This document shows positions 17,338-25,228 of a DNA stretch of 64,000 nucleotides, piece by piece. The notes beneath the pieces are model-generated. The model did no database searches, was not told the origin of the DNA, and saw only the letters and a list, made by a program, of their open reading frames with translations. Within the stretch, counting starts at the first letter, position 1. Each line of letters starts with the position of its first letter. Origin of the DNA: Thauera humireducens. Its GTDB lineage: Bacteria; Pseudomonadota; Gammaproteobacteria; Burkholderiales; Rhodocyclaceae. The translations under genes and the position numbers were made by a program. The DNA is taken from NCBI RefSeq assembly GCF_001051995.2, contig NZ_CP014646.1, positions 992,001 through 1,056,000 on the forward strand, read 5' to 3'.

Positions 17338-18126
17338 TCATGCCGCCGCCTTCGGCCGCAGGCTGGCACGGGCAAAGAAGCGCCCGCCACCGCAGGTCCG
17401 CAGGACGAAGGGCTCGGACTGCGCGAGCGCGGCCTGCCCCACGAGCCCGGGCCAGGGCGCATCGAAACAGTCCGGACACCGCAGGCTGGCGCGCCGCTCG
17501 TCGATCTCGAGCAGGGTGCGTGCAACGCGGTTGCCAACCACCAGGCGGCTGTCGTGATCGAAGACCGCCAGCGCCTCGAGCGGGCTACCCAGCACCCCGG
17601 GGTGCGTATGGAAACGGAGCATCAGGAACCCGCGTTCGTCGCTCTCGATCAGCCTGTGCTCGATGATGCCGGCGGTCGTCTGCAGCAGGGCGCCGGCATG
17701 GCTCAGGTTGTCGAAGGGGGCGGCCGACAGGTCGAGGATGCCGAGCACCCCGCCCAACGGTGCGAGGATGGGCGCCGTGATGCCCATGACGATCCGGTTG
17801 CCCGCAAAGACGGCAAAGGTGCCCGACTCCGCATCGTCCGCATCCACGCCGGGGCGCCCCCCGAAGCCGTCGGTCACGCCGGCCGACGGCTCCCGGCTGA
17901 AGGGCGGCTCCGGGTGCTGGGGGCCGACCACGCCGAGGACGAAGCCCTGCCGGTCTGCAAGGAGCACCGTGAGGGAAGGGCTGGCCAGTTGCTGATGCAG
18001 GCTTTCCATGGCCGGCATCGAGAACGCAAGCAGGCGCTCATGCTCGGCATCGAGCACGTCGCCGGCAGCGAGAGGCGCCGGGAAACCCGATTCTGCGACG
18101 TGCTCGGTTTGATCTGCTCGGCTCAT
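17338..18126 (-). CDS. AcoR-like sensory protein (GAF-PAS) lacking AAA+ and HTH domains
   Basis: 262 residues from ATG 18126; a TTG at 18162 is an alternative. It aligns through its length with residues about 65-310 of the complete sigma-54 activator at 61119-63152: EHERLLAF...LTVLLADRQGFVLG matches RERSARLL...SMVLLADTDGMIIH; TAPILAPLGGVLGILDLS matches AAPIFDARGKLSGVFDIS; the LRFHTHPGVLGSPLEALAVFD block matches LAFHSRPEYIGSLQEGMIAVS. It ends where the AAA+ domain would begin, after a CPDC pair. It is first in an operon with the kinase and regulator. It may sense the same ligand and act by protein contact. It is intact, not obviously a pseudogene. Confidence 0.75.
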   Translation of the reverse strand: MSRADQTEHVAESGFPAPLAAGDVLDAEHERLLAFSMPAMESLHQQLASPSLTVLLADRQGFVLGVVGPQHPEPPFSREPSAGVTDGFGGRPGVDADDAESGTFAVFAGNRIVMGITAPILAPLGGVLGILDLSAAPFDNLSHAGALLQTTAGIIEHRLIESDERGFLMLRFHTHPGVLGSPLEALAVFDHDSRLVVGNRVARTLLEIDERRASLRCPDCFDAPWPGLVGQAALAQSEPFVLRTCGGGRFFARASLRPKAAA

Positions 18127-18467
18127 GTTGCGGGTCGTCCTGTGACCGGGATCGCGACCCAAGCTCTGCTGGAGCTGCCTGTTGCGGTCGCAGCGACGAC
18201 GATGCAGATTTCGTGCCGCAGCGATCGGTCATCGCACATGCGTCGGCGGAGCATGGAGCAGCCGGTTGGCTGTTTCAGGATTGAACACCTGCTCCCAATC
18301 GAAGCAGGCATGGCTTCGCAACAGCCCGGCCAGACGACAAGAACCCGCGCTGATCTGCCTGAAAACACGGCCCGGCGCGCCTTTCGGCACGTTTACTGCT
18401 ATGTGCAGCCAGGGGCCGGCGCCGTATCCAGTGCGCCCGAGCCGAGGACACGAATCCGGGAGGGGGC
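18127..18467. promoter_or_regulatory. Divergent regulatory region between GAF-kinase-regulator operon and ABC operon
   Basis: This 341-bp stretch has no convincing gene. Minus-strand codons continue open upstream of the GAF protein's ATG to a TGA at 18226-18228 but are not homologous to the AcoR N-terminus. A sigma-54-type promoter on the plus strand sits at 18385-18400 (separate entry). The rest holds no other element I can support. Confidence 0.5.
18385..18400 (+). promoter_or_regulatory. Candidate sigma-54 promoter of the ABC operon
   Basis: CGGCACGTTTACTGCT matches the -24/-12 consensus TGGCACG-N4-TTGCW at GGCACG and TGC-T, with exactly 12 bases from the first G of GG to the G of GC. The predicted start is near 18411, 57 bp before the first gene. 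The mismatches are the leading T and one T of the -12 element. Confidence 0.55.
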
Positions 18468-19460
18468 ATGCGCACGATGTTTCGGGTCTGGCTGGCCATG
18501 CTGGCGACGGTCTGCGCGTTCAGCGCGACGTCATCGCGCGCCGCGGAACTGCCGACGATCCGCGTCGGCGTGCTGCAGTTCGGCACGGTCAGCTGGGAAC
18601 TCGAGGCCATGCAGCGTGCGGGGCTCGACACCCGGACCGGCATCCGCCTGCAGGTCGTGCCGCTGGCGCTGAAGGACGCGGCCAACGTCGCCATGCTCGG
18701 CAGCGCGGTCGATGTCATCGTGAACGACTGGATCTGGGTCGCACGCCAGCGTGCGGAAGGGCGCGATTTCACCTTCGTGCCGTACTCGCTCGCAGTGGGC
18801 GGCATCATGGTGAGGCCCGACGCCGGCATCACCGGCTTTGCCGATCTGCGCGGCAAACGCCTCGGCATCGCGGGCGGCCCGCTCGACAAGAGCTGGCTGC
18901 TGCTGCGCGCCTACGCACGGCGCACGGTGGGCGAGGATGCGGCCACGTGGCTCAAGCCCGACTTCGTCGCGCCGCCGCTGCTCAACGAACTGATGTTCAA
19001 GGGCGAACTGCCCGCCGGTCTCAACTTCTGGCACTACGCCGCCCGGCTGCAGGCCGCGGGCATGGTGCCGCTGCTCAGCATGGAAGAGATCCTCGCGACG
19101 CTCGACGTCAAGGCCGAGTTGCCGCTGGTGGGCTGGGTGTTCCGCGAGCAATGGGCGGCCAGCAATCCGGCCCTGATCCGTGGTTTCCTGCAGGCGTCGG
19201 CGGAGACGAAACGCCTGCTGCGCGAATCCGACGAGGCCTGGCTGGCGCTGCGTCCGTCGATGAAGGTCGACGACGACGCCACCTTCGTCGCACTGCGCGA
19301 GGGCTACCGGGCCGGCATTCCCGCCGCCACGATGGGCGAAGCCGAGGCGGTGGCAAGCAAGGTGTTCGACATCCTCGCCGCGGAAGGCGGCGCCGCCCTG
19401 GTGGGCAATGCGCGCACCTTGGCGACGGGCACATTCTGGACGGAGCGCGCGGATCGGTGA
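18468..19460 (+). CDS. ABC transporter substrate-binding protein (NitT/TauT type)
   Basis: 330 residues, periplasmic. Signal peptide about 1-25 (MLATVCAFSATSSRAA). The two-lobed NMT1/SsuA-like fold is indicated by IRVGVLQFGTVSWELEAM, DVIVNDWIWVARQRAEG, and GFADLRGKRLGIAGGPLDKSW. It heads a three-gene ABC set (binding protein, permease, ATPase) with overlapping stops and starts, all expressed toward the PedA1A2BC-like genes. The substrate is unknown; a compound serving quinoprotein metabolism is inferred from position only. Confidence 0.85.
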   Translation: MRTMFRVWLAMLATVCAFSATSSRAAELPTIRVGVLQFGTVSWELEAMQRAGLDTRTGIRLQVVPLALKDAANVAMLGSAVDVIVNDWIWVARQRAEGRDFTFVPYSLAVGGIMVRPDAGITGFADLRGKRLGIAGGPLDKSWLLLRAYARRTVGEDAATWLKPDFVAPPLLNELMFKGELPAGLNFWHYAARLQAAGMVPLLSMEEILATLDVKAELPLVGWVFREQWAASNPALIRGFLQASAETKRLLRESDEAWLALRPSMKVDDDATFVALREGYRAGIPAATMGEAEAVASKVFDILAAEGGAALVGNARTLATGTFWTERADR

Positions 19461-20290
19461 CGGTCAAGGCACAGTACGGACCGCGCATGTCAGCCCATCC
19501 GCACAAGAGGGCCAGCGCACAGGAAAGCGCCAGCGCATCCCCGCCTGCCCGCAGGGATGCGCTGACCCGATTTGCGTCGCTGCTGGTCTTCGTGCTCGTA
19601 TGGCATGTGGCTGCGCTCGCCGCCGACACCTCGACGCTGCCGCCACCGCTCACGGTGTTCGAGCGCATCGTGGCCGAGACCGTCTCGCTCGCGCTGCCGC
19701 AGCACCTCGTCACCACGCTGTCGCGCGTCGTCATCAGCTTCGGCGCGGCCATGCTGATCGGCACTGCCATCGGCATTGCCATGGGCCACTGGCGCAGGCT
19801 CGACCTGTTCCTCGACGGCTGGCTCGTGCTCGGGCTCAACATCCCGGCGCTGGTGACCATCATCCTGTGCTACGTGTGGTTCGGCCTCAACGACACCGCC
19901 GCCATCGTCGCCGTCGCCATCAACAAGATCCCGACGGTCGTGGTCACGGTGCGCGAGGGTGCGCGCGCGGTCGATCCGCGCCTGATGCAGGTGGCGCGCG
20001 CCTACCGCCTGTCACGCTGGCGAACCTTCACGAAGGTCTATCTGCCGCAGCTGCAGCCCTACCTGATGGCGGCCGCGCGTTCGGGCCTGTCGCTGATCTG
20101 GAAGATCGTGCTGGTGGTCGAGTTGCTCGGCCGCAGCAACGGCATCGGCTTCCAGCTCAACGTGTTCTTCCAGTTCTTCGACATCACCGGCATCCTCGCC
20201 TACACCCTGGTGTTCGCGGCCATCGTGCTGCTGGTCGAGGCGCTGGTGCTGCGCCCGCTGGAACGGCGTGTGACGCGGTGGAGGGGCTGA
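19457..20290 (+). CDS. ABC transporter permease (NitT/TauT type)
   Basis: 277 residues if the GTG at 19457 is used (GTGA overlap with the binding protein's stop); an ATG at 19487 giving 267 residues is an alternative. About six membrane segments, the first near residue 35-52, and the EAA loop AVDPRLMQVARAYRLSRWRTF-type region (ARAYRLSRWRTFTKVYLP) that contacts the ATPase. It is the SsuC/TauC branch of inner-membrane permeases and partners the flanking binding protein and ATPase. Confidence 0.87.
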   Translation: MTVKAQYGPRMSAHPHKRASAQESASASPPARRDALTRFASLLVFVLVWHVAALAADTSTLPPPLTVFERIVAETVSLALPQHLVTTLSRVVISFGAAMLIGTAIGIAMGHWRRLDLFLDGWLVLGLNIPALVTIILCYVWFGLNDTAAIVAVAINKIPTVVVTVREGARAVDPRLMQVARAYRLSRWRTFTKVYLPQLQPYLMAAARSGLSLIWKIVLVVELLGRSNGIGFQLNVFFQFFDITGILAYTLVFAAIVLLVEALVLRPLERRVTRWRG

Positions 20291-20292
20291 CC

Positions 20293-21075
20293 GTGCTCGA
20301 GATCGACATCGCGCGCAAGACCTACCCCGATCGCGGCGGCCATCCCCACCTGGCGCTTGAAGCCCTGCGCATGCGGGTGCGCCCGGGCGAATTCGCCTGC
20401 GTCGTCGGTCCCTCGGGCTGCGGCAAGAGCACGCTGCTCAACCTGGTGGGCGGGCTGGATGCGGATTTCCAGGGGCGGGTCGCGCTCGACGGCCGCCCGC
20501 CCGCCAGCGGCGTCGGCTTCATGTTCCAGGAGCCGCGGCTGATGCCCTGGCTGACCGTGCTCGACAACGTACGGCTGGTGCTGGGCGACGACCCCGAGGG
20601 TCCGGAACGGGCGCGGCGCCTGCTGGCGGCGATGGAACTCGGCGACGTGCTCGACGCCTTCCCGGGGCGTTTGTCCGGCGGCATGCAGCGCCGCGTCGCG
20701 CTCGCCCGCGCCTTCGTCATCGAACCGCGGCTGCTGCTGATGGACGAGCCCTTCGTATCGCTCGATGCGCCGACCGCCGACCGCCTGCGTGCGATGCTGA
20801 TCGACATCTGGCGCGAACGCCAGACCACGGTGCTGTTCGTGACCCACGACCTGCGCGAAGCGCTCGCACTCGGCGACCGCGTGTTCTTCCTGTCGGACGC
20901 GCCGGCGCGGGTGGTGCTCGAGTTGCCGGTCGGGCTCGAACGGCCACGCAGCCCCGGGGATCCTGCCATTCACGCGCTGCAGCAGCAGGTGCTCGAGCGG
21001 CATCCGGAGTTGCTGGCGGGCCTGGTCACCAAGCCGGACACCACAAGCCAGGAGGCAAGCCTTGACCCGCCCTGA
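20293..21075 (+). CDS. ABC transporter ATP-binding protein (NitT/TauT type)
   Basis: 260 residues, GTG start 2 bp after the permease stop. Walker A GPSGCGKST, Q-loop (MFQEPRLMPW), signature LSGGMQRR, Walker B LLLMDEPF and H-loop VTHDLREAL are all present. The SsuB/TauB-like spacing fits the permease. Its 3' end overlaps the next gene by 14 bp, tying this ABC system to the Ped-like one on a single transcript. Confidence 0.9.
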   Translation: MLEIDIARKTYPDRGGHPHLALEALRMRVRPGEFACVVGPSGCGKSTLLNLVGGLDADFQGRVALDGRPPASGVGFMFQEPRLMPWLTVLDNVRLVLGDDPEGPERARRLLAAMELGDVLDAFPGRLSGGMQRRVALARAFVIEPRLLLMDEPFVSLDAPTADRLRAMLIDIWRERQTTVLFVTHDLREALALGDRVFFLSDAPARVVLELPVGLERPRSPGDPAIHALQQQVLERHPELLAGLVTKPDTTSQEASLDPP

Positions 21076-21886
21076 ACACCGTTCCGCAGCCGACCACGCG
21101 TCTGCCTCCGTTGCCGGTCCTGGTGCGATGCCGCGCAACGACTGGCTGCTGCAGGTCGAGGACGTGCGCAAGTCCTATGGCCCGCGGGAGGCGCTCAAGG
21201 GCGTCAGCCTGGCCGTCGGCCCGGGAGAGTTCGTCGCCCTGCTGGGGCCGAACGGGGCGGGAAAGAGCACGCTGTTCCAGCTGCTGACCGGGCTGTTCAA
21301 CGCCGACGCCGGCCAGGTGCGCGTGTGCGGCCACGACATGCGGCACGCGCCGGTGAGGGCGCTCGGCCGCATCGGCGTCGTCTTCCAGCAGATGACGCTC
21401 GATCTGGACCTGACGGTGGAGGCCAACCTCATCTTCCACGCCCGCCTGCACGGCCTGGGACGCGCGGAAAGCCAGGCCCGCATCGCTGACGCCTTGCAGA
21501 GCCTGGGTCTGACCGAACGCGCGCACGACCGTGTACGCGAACTGTCCGGCGGCAACCGGCGCAAGGTGGAACTGGCGCGGGCACTGATCCACCGTCCGGC
21601 CGTGCTGCTGATGGACGAAGCCACGGTGGGCCTGGACCCGGCCTCGCGCCGCCACCTGCTGGACGAGGTACTGGCCCTGCGCGCGAACGGCGTTGCCGTG
21701 CTGTGGGCCTCGCATCTGGTCGATGAAGCCGAAGCGGCCGATCGCGTGATCGTGCTTCACAAGGGAAAGATTCTGGCGGAAGGGTCGCCGCAGGCACTGG
21801 TCGACGCCACCGGCGCCGACTCGCTCGCTGCGGCCTTCCTGCAGATGACGGGAGGCACCGAAGCCGCCACCCCAAGTTTGGAGTAG
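21062..21886 (+). CDS. pedA1: ABC-2 type ATPase of PQQ-alcohol/lanthanide system (PedA1/LutE-like)
   Basis: 274 residues. TTG start preceded by AGGAGG; ATG 21128 is the fallback. Walker A GPNGAGKST, signature LSGGNRRKVELA, Walker B VLLMDEAT. It is the DrrA-like ATPase family named for PQQ-dependent alcohol dehydrogenase systems. With the next three genes it forms the set known as PedA1A2BC in Pseudomonas putida and LutE/B/A/F in Methylobacterium, where mutants are impaired in lanthanide-dependent growth. The assignment rests on gene order and family features. Confidence 0.82.
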   Translation: MTRPEHRSAADHASASVAGPGAMPRNDWLLQVEDVRKSYGPREALKGVSLAVGPGEFVALLGPNGAGKSTLFQLLTGLFNADAGQVRVCGHDMRHAPVRALGRIGVVFQQMTLDLDLTVEANLIFHARLHGLGRAESQARIADALQSLGLTERAHDRVRELSGGNRRKVELARALIHRPAVLLMDEATVGLDPASRRHLLDEVLALRANGVAVLWASHLVDEAEAADRVIVLHKGKILAEGSPQALVDATGADSLAAAFLQMTGGTEAATPSLE

Positions 21887-21934
21887 GACCACGGCAACAA
21901 CCGAAGACGTACCACCATCGAGGAGACAATCACA

Positions 21935-22942
21935 ATGAGCCATGAACAATCCGCCCCCTCCCTGAAACGCATCGCCGGCGCACTCGCCACCGGGCTGTTG
22001 CTCTCGCTGCCCCTTGGGCCCGCCGTGGCCAAGGACACCGGCTACATCTTCGTCAGCAGCGAGAACGACAACGCGGTGACGGTGCTGGACGGCAAGACCC
22101 ACGCCGTGGTGAAGACCATCGCGACCGGCGAGCGTCCGCGCGACATGAAGCTCAACGCGGCGCGCGACAAGCTCTACGTCATCGCGTCCAACTCGGAGCG
22201 CGTCGATATCATCGACATCGCCAAACTTGCGGTCGAGCGCTCGGTGGACGTCGGCGAGGACCCCGAGATGTTCGACCTGAGCAAGGACGGCAGCCGCTTC
22301 TACGTCTCGAACGAGGAAGACGCCAAGGTGTCGGTGATCGACATCGCCGCCAACAAGGTGCTGGCCGAGATCGAGGTGGGCGAGGAGCCCGAGGGCGTGA
22401 TGATCAGCCCCGACGGCAAGAAGCTCTACGTCACCTCCGAGGTCGCCAACATGGTGCACGTCATCGACACCGCCACCAACGAGGTCAAGGCCAACATCGT
22501 CGTCGGCAACCGTCCGCGCCGCTTCGCCGCCACGCCGGACGGCAGCGAGGTCTGGGTGACGAACGAACTCGGCGGCTCGGTCACCGTCCTCGACGGCGTC
22601 AAGGACGAGATCAAGGGCACCGTCTCCTTCACGCCCAAGGGCTTCCGCGCCGACGACGTGACGCCGGTCGGCATCACGATGACGCGCGACGGCAAGACCG
22701 CCTACGTGACGCTCGGCCGCGCCAACCACTTCGCCGTGGTCGACGTCGCCAGCCGCGCGGTCAAGGACTACGTGCTGGTCGGCCAGCGCGCCTGGGGTGC
22801 GACGCTGAACCGCGATGAAAGCCTGCTGTTCGTGGTCAACGGCCTGTCGGACGACGTTTCCATCATCGACACCAAGAGCAGCAAGGTGATCAAGTCGGTG
22901 CCGGTCGGCCGCGTGCCGCACACCGCGGTGATCGACGACTGA
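21935..22942 (+). CDS. pedA2: Exported YVTN beta-propeller protein of PQQ-alcohol system (PedA2/LutB-like)
   Basis: 335 residues, signal peptide about 1-32, then seven repeats of about 42 residues with the YVTN/IDT pattern (NAVTVLDGKTHAVVKTI, KLYVIASNSERVDIIDI, KLYVTSEVANMVHVIDT, VWVTNELGGSVTVLDG). It is a periplasmic beta-propeller of the family associated with PQQ-dependent catabolism, encoded between the ATPase and binding-protein genes. Its exact job is unknown; a role in delivering or sensing lanthanide or cofactor is inferred. Confidence 0.85.
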   Translation: MSHEQSAPSLKRIAGALATGLLLSLPLGPAVAKDTGYIFVSSENDNAVTVLDGKTHAVVKTIATGERPRDMKLNAARDKLYVIASNSERVDIIDIAKLAVERSVDVGEDPEMFDLSKDGSRFYVSNEEDAKVSVIDIAANKVLAEIEVGEEPEGVMISPDGKKLYVTSEVANMVHVIDTATNEVKANIVVGNRPRRFAATPDGSEVWVTNELGGSVTVLDGVKDEIKGTVSFTPKGFRADDVTPVGITMTRDGKTAYVTLGRANHFAVVDVASRAVKDYVLVGQRAWGATLNRDESLLFVVNGLSDDVSIIDTKSSKVIKSVPVGRVPHTAVIDD

Positions 22943-22951
22943 CCTGCGCAT

Positions 22952-22991
22952 GCCCCGCACCGCAGCCCGCTTGGCGGCTGCGGTGCGGGGC
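22952..22991 (+). terminator. 16-bp perfect hairpin after the beta-propeller gene
   Basis: GCCCCGCACCGCAGCC and its exact complement, separated by 8 bases, start 10 bp after the stop codon. No T-tract follows, so it is more likely an mRNA-stabilising or processing element within the operon than a full terminator. It could raise the level of upstream transcript relative to pedB-pedC. Confidence 0.55.
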
Positions 22992-23056
22992 TCCCATCGC
23001 CGACAGCGGGCTGCAAACGCGCCCGCACCTCCAACGACCTGCCCAGAGGCCGCACC

Positions 23057-24238
23057 ATGTCTCTCCGCCGACTTCTCCACGCCAGCGCCTTCGCCGCGGC
23101 CACCCTGTGCGCCAGCCTGCCGGCTGCCGCCGAAACCGTCCGCTTCGGTTTCCTCGAACTCGACCGCAACCCCGCCTACGACGACAAGCGCACCTTCTTC
23201 CGCACGCTGTCGCAGCCGCTTGGCTCACCGGTCATCGGCGCCGAAGTGGCCCTGCGCGAAGCGCGTTTCGTCGGCCAGGCGCTGAAGCTGGAGTTCGCGC
23301 TCGAGCGCGCGAAAGGGGCGGACGCCGCCGCGCTGATCGCCGAGGCCAACCGGTTGCAGGCTGCCGGCGTGCGCTACTTCCTGGTCGACGCGCCGGCAGC
23401 CGTCGTCGCCGAACTGGCGAAGGCCACGCGCGGCAGCGAGATGGTGCTGTTCAACGTGTCGGCGGCTGACGATGCGCTGCGCCAGGCCCAATGCCAGCCC
23501 CACCTGTTCCACACCCTGCCGAACCACGCCATGCAGTCCGACGCGATGGCCCAGTACCTCGTGTCGCGCAAGTGGCGTTCGGTGCTGCTGCTCGAAGGCC
23601 CGCTGGCCGACGACAAGCTGATCTCGGCCGCCTTCGAGAACTCGGCCCGGCGGCTCGGCATCAAGATCGTCGACAAGCGCCAGTTCGTGCTGAGCAACGA
23701 TCCGCGCCAGCGCGAGCAGGGTAACGTCGCGCTGCTCACCGCCGGCAAGGACTATGACGCAATCTTCGTCGCCGATTCGGACGGCGAGTTCGCCCGCGGC
23801 GTGCCCTACCGCACGGTGCTGCCGCGTCCGGTGGTGGGCGCCGAAGGGCTGGTGGCCGAAGCCTGGCACTGGGCCTGGGAGCGCCACGGCGCGCCGCAAC
23901 TCACCAGCCGCATGGTCAAGCAAGGCGGCCGCCATCCCGGCAGCGGGGACTGGGCCGCATGGATCGCCGTGAAGGCGGTCGTCGAATCGGTGGTGCGGAC
24001 CAACAACGCCCCCTTCGCGCAGCAGGTCGCCTACCTCGCCGGCGACGAGATCACCATCGATGGCTTCAAGGGCAACAAGCTGGGCTTCCGCCCCTGGGAC
24101 CGCCAGTTGCGCCAGCCCATCCTGCTCGCTACCCACAACGCGGTTGTCGAGCGCGCACCGATCCAGGGCTTTCTGCATCAGACCAACAACATGGACACCC
24201 TCGGCTTCGACCAGCGTGACAGCCAGTGCAAGCCGTAA
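23057..24238 (+). CDS. pedB: ABC substrate-binding protein of PQQ-alcohol/lanthanide system (PedB/LutA-like)
   Basis: 393 residues with a signal peptide (about 1-24, ASLPAAAE cleavage). The type-1 periplasmic binding fold is related to branched-chain amino acid binding proteins; core segments include VRFGFLELDRNPAYDDKRTF and NHAMQSDAMAQYLVSRKWR. The family is confined to PQQ alcohol dehydrogenase loci, and the LutA counterpart is implicated in lanthanide transport. It is separated from the beta-propeller gene by a hairpin. Confidence 0.85.
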   Translation: MSLRRLLHASAFAAATLCASLPAAAETVRFGFLELDRNPAYDDKRTFFRTLSQPLGSPVIGAEVALREARFVGQALKLEFALERAKGADAAALIAEANRLQAAGVRYFLVDAPAAVVAELAKATRGSEMVLFNVSAADDALRQAQCQPHLFHTLPNHAMQSDAMAQYLVSRKWRSVLLLEGPLADDKLISAAFENSARRLGIKIVDKRQFVLSNDPRQREQGNVALLTAGKDYDAIFVADSDGEFARGVPYRTVLPRPVVGAEGLVAEAWHWAWERHGAPQLTSRMVKQGGRHPGSGDWAAWIAVKAVVESVVRTNNAPFAQQVAYLAGDEITIDGFKGNKLGFRPWDRQLRQPILLATHNAVVERAPIQGFLHQTNNMDTLGFDQRDSQCKP

Positions 24239-24298
24239 CCGACACGTGACGCCACACCCGAGCATCCGATCCCTCACCGAACCCGCCGGAGTCGCCCG

Positions 24299-25111
24299 AT
24301 GAACCCGCGCCATGCGCTGCTCGCCCTGCAGGCCGTCACCAGCCGCGAAGTCGCCAAGTTCCTCCGCCAGGGCGGGCGGCTGGCGTCGGCACTGGTGCGA
24401 CCGCTGCTGTGGCTGGTGGTGTTCGCCGCAGGCTTCCAGAACGTGTTCGGTGTGTCGATCATCCCGCCCTACGAGACCTACATCCCGTACCAGACCTACA
24501 TCGTGCCCGGCCTGCTCGGCATGGTGCTGCTCTTCAACGGCATGCAGTCTTCGCTGGCCATGGTCTACGACCGCGAGATGGGGGTGATGCGGCTGTTGCT
24601 GACCGCGCCGCTGCCACGCTGGTACCTGCTGTTCTGCAAGCTGCTGGCCGGCACGCTGCTGTCGGTACTGCAGGCCTACGTCTTCCTGATCATCGCCGCG
24701 CTGTTCGACGTCGGCGTGCCCCTGTCGGGCTGGCTGTACGCGCTGCCCGTGCTCGTGCTCGCGGGGATGATGCTGGGAGCGCTCGGGCTGCTGCTGTCCG
24801 TGCATGTGAAGCAGCTAGAGAACTTCGCCGGCACCATGAACTTCGTGATCTTCCCCATGTTCTTCCTGTCGCCGGCGCTGTATCCGCTGTGGAAGCTGGA
24901 GGAATCGGGCGCGACGGTGATCCATTTCCTCGCCACCTGGAACCCTTTCACCCACGCCGTCGAAGCCGTGCGCTTCGCGCTCTACGGCCAGTGGTCGCTG
25001 CAATCGCTGGCCATCGTCGCCGGCTGCCTGGCGGCCTTCTTCACGCTGGCGGCCTGGGGCTACGACCCGCAGCGCGGCATGCTAAAGCGCAGTGGCGGCA
25101 AGCCCGGCTAG
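24299..25111 (+). CDS. pedC: ABC-2 permease of PQQ-alcohol/lanthanide system (PedC/LutF-like)
   Basis: 270 residues, six membrane segments (for example LLWLVVFAAGFQNVF, GMVLLFNGMQSSLAMV, VLVLAGMMLGALGLLLS), and the ABC-2 core MNFVIFPMFFLSPALYPLW. It pairs with the DrrA-like ATPase at 21062. The pairing of an ABC-2 permease (usually exporters) with a periplasmic binding protein is peculiar to this family. It ends the long operon begun at 18468. Confidence 0.86.
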   Translation: MNPRHALLALQAVTSREVAKFLRQGGRLASALVRPLLWLVVFAAGFQNVFGVSIIPPYETYIPYQTYIVPGLLGMVLLFNGMQSSLAMVYDREMGVMRLLLTAPLPRWYLLFCKLLAGTLLSVLQAYVFLIIAALFDVGVPLSGWLYALPVLVLAGMMLGALGLLLSVHVKQLENFAGTMNFVIFPMFFLSPALYPLWKLEESGATVIHFLATWNPFTHAVEAVRFALYGQWSLQSLAIVAGCLAAFFTLAAWGYDPQRGMLKRSGGKPG

Positions 25112-25153
25112 GGTACCGTCGACGCGCCGGAGACACGCCCCCTGCAGGTCAAA

Positions 25154-25169
25154 TGGCACGCCGCTTGCG
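25154..25169 (+). promoter_or_regulatory. Sigma-54 promoter of mxaD
   Basis: TGGCACGCCGCTTGCG matches the sigma-54 consensus TGGCACG-N4-TTGC at every conserved base with correct GG-GC spacing (12). The predicted start is near 25180, leaving a 49-base leader before the mxaD ATG at 25229. Confidence 0.78.
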
Positions 25170-25178
25170 TAATGCCGC

Positions 25179-25197
25179 ATGTCGACGCAGTCGACAT
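25179..25197. promoter_or_regulatory. Inverted repeat at the predicted mxaD transcription start
   Basis: ATGTCGAC, spacer GCA, and GTCGACAT form a perfect 8-bp inverted repeat that covers the predicted start of the sigma-54 promoter. It could be a repressor site or a hairpin at the 5' end of the mRNA. Confidence 0.5.
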
Positions 25198-25228
25198 CCC
25201 GAGAACACACAACCAGAACGGAGGAGCA

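Noticed and set aside
18162..18440. Hidden N-terminal extension of the AcoR-like GAF protein or a decayed AAA+ remnant
   Set aside because: The minus-strand frame above the ATG meets a TGA at 18226-18228 and the codons beyond it show no SW-x-RC motif or other AcoR similarity; it looks like ordinary intergenic DNA.
21026..23080. 684-codon minus-strand open frame across the Ped-like genes
   Set aside because: Antisense to well-conserved ATPase and beta-propeller genes, with His/Val/Gly-rich shadow composition and no recognisable domain.
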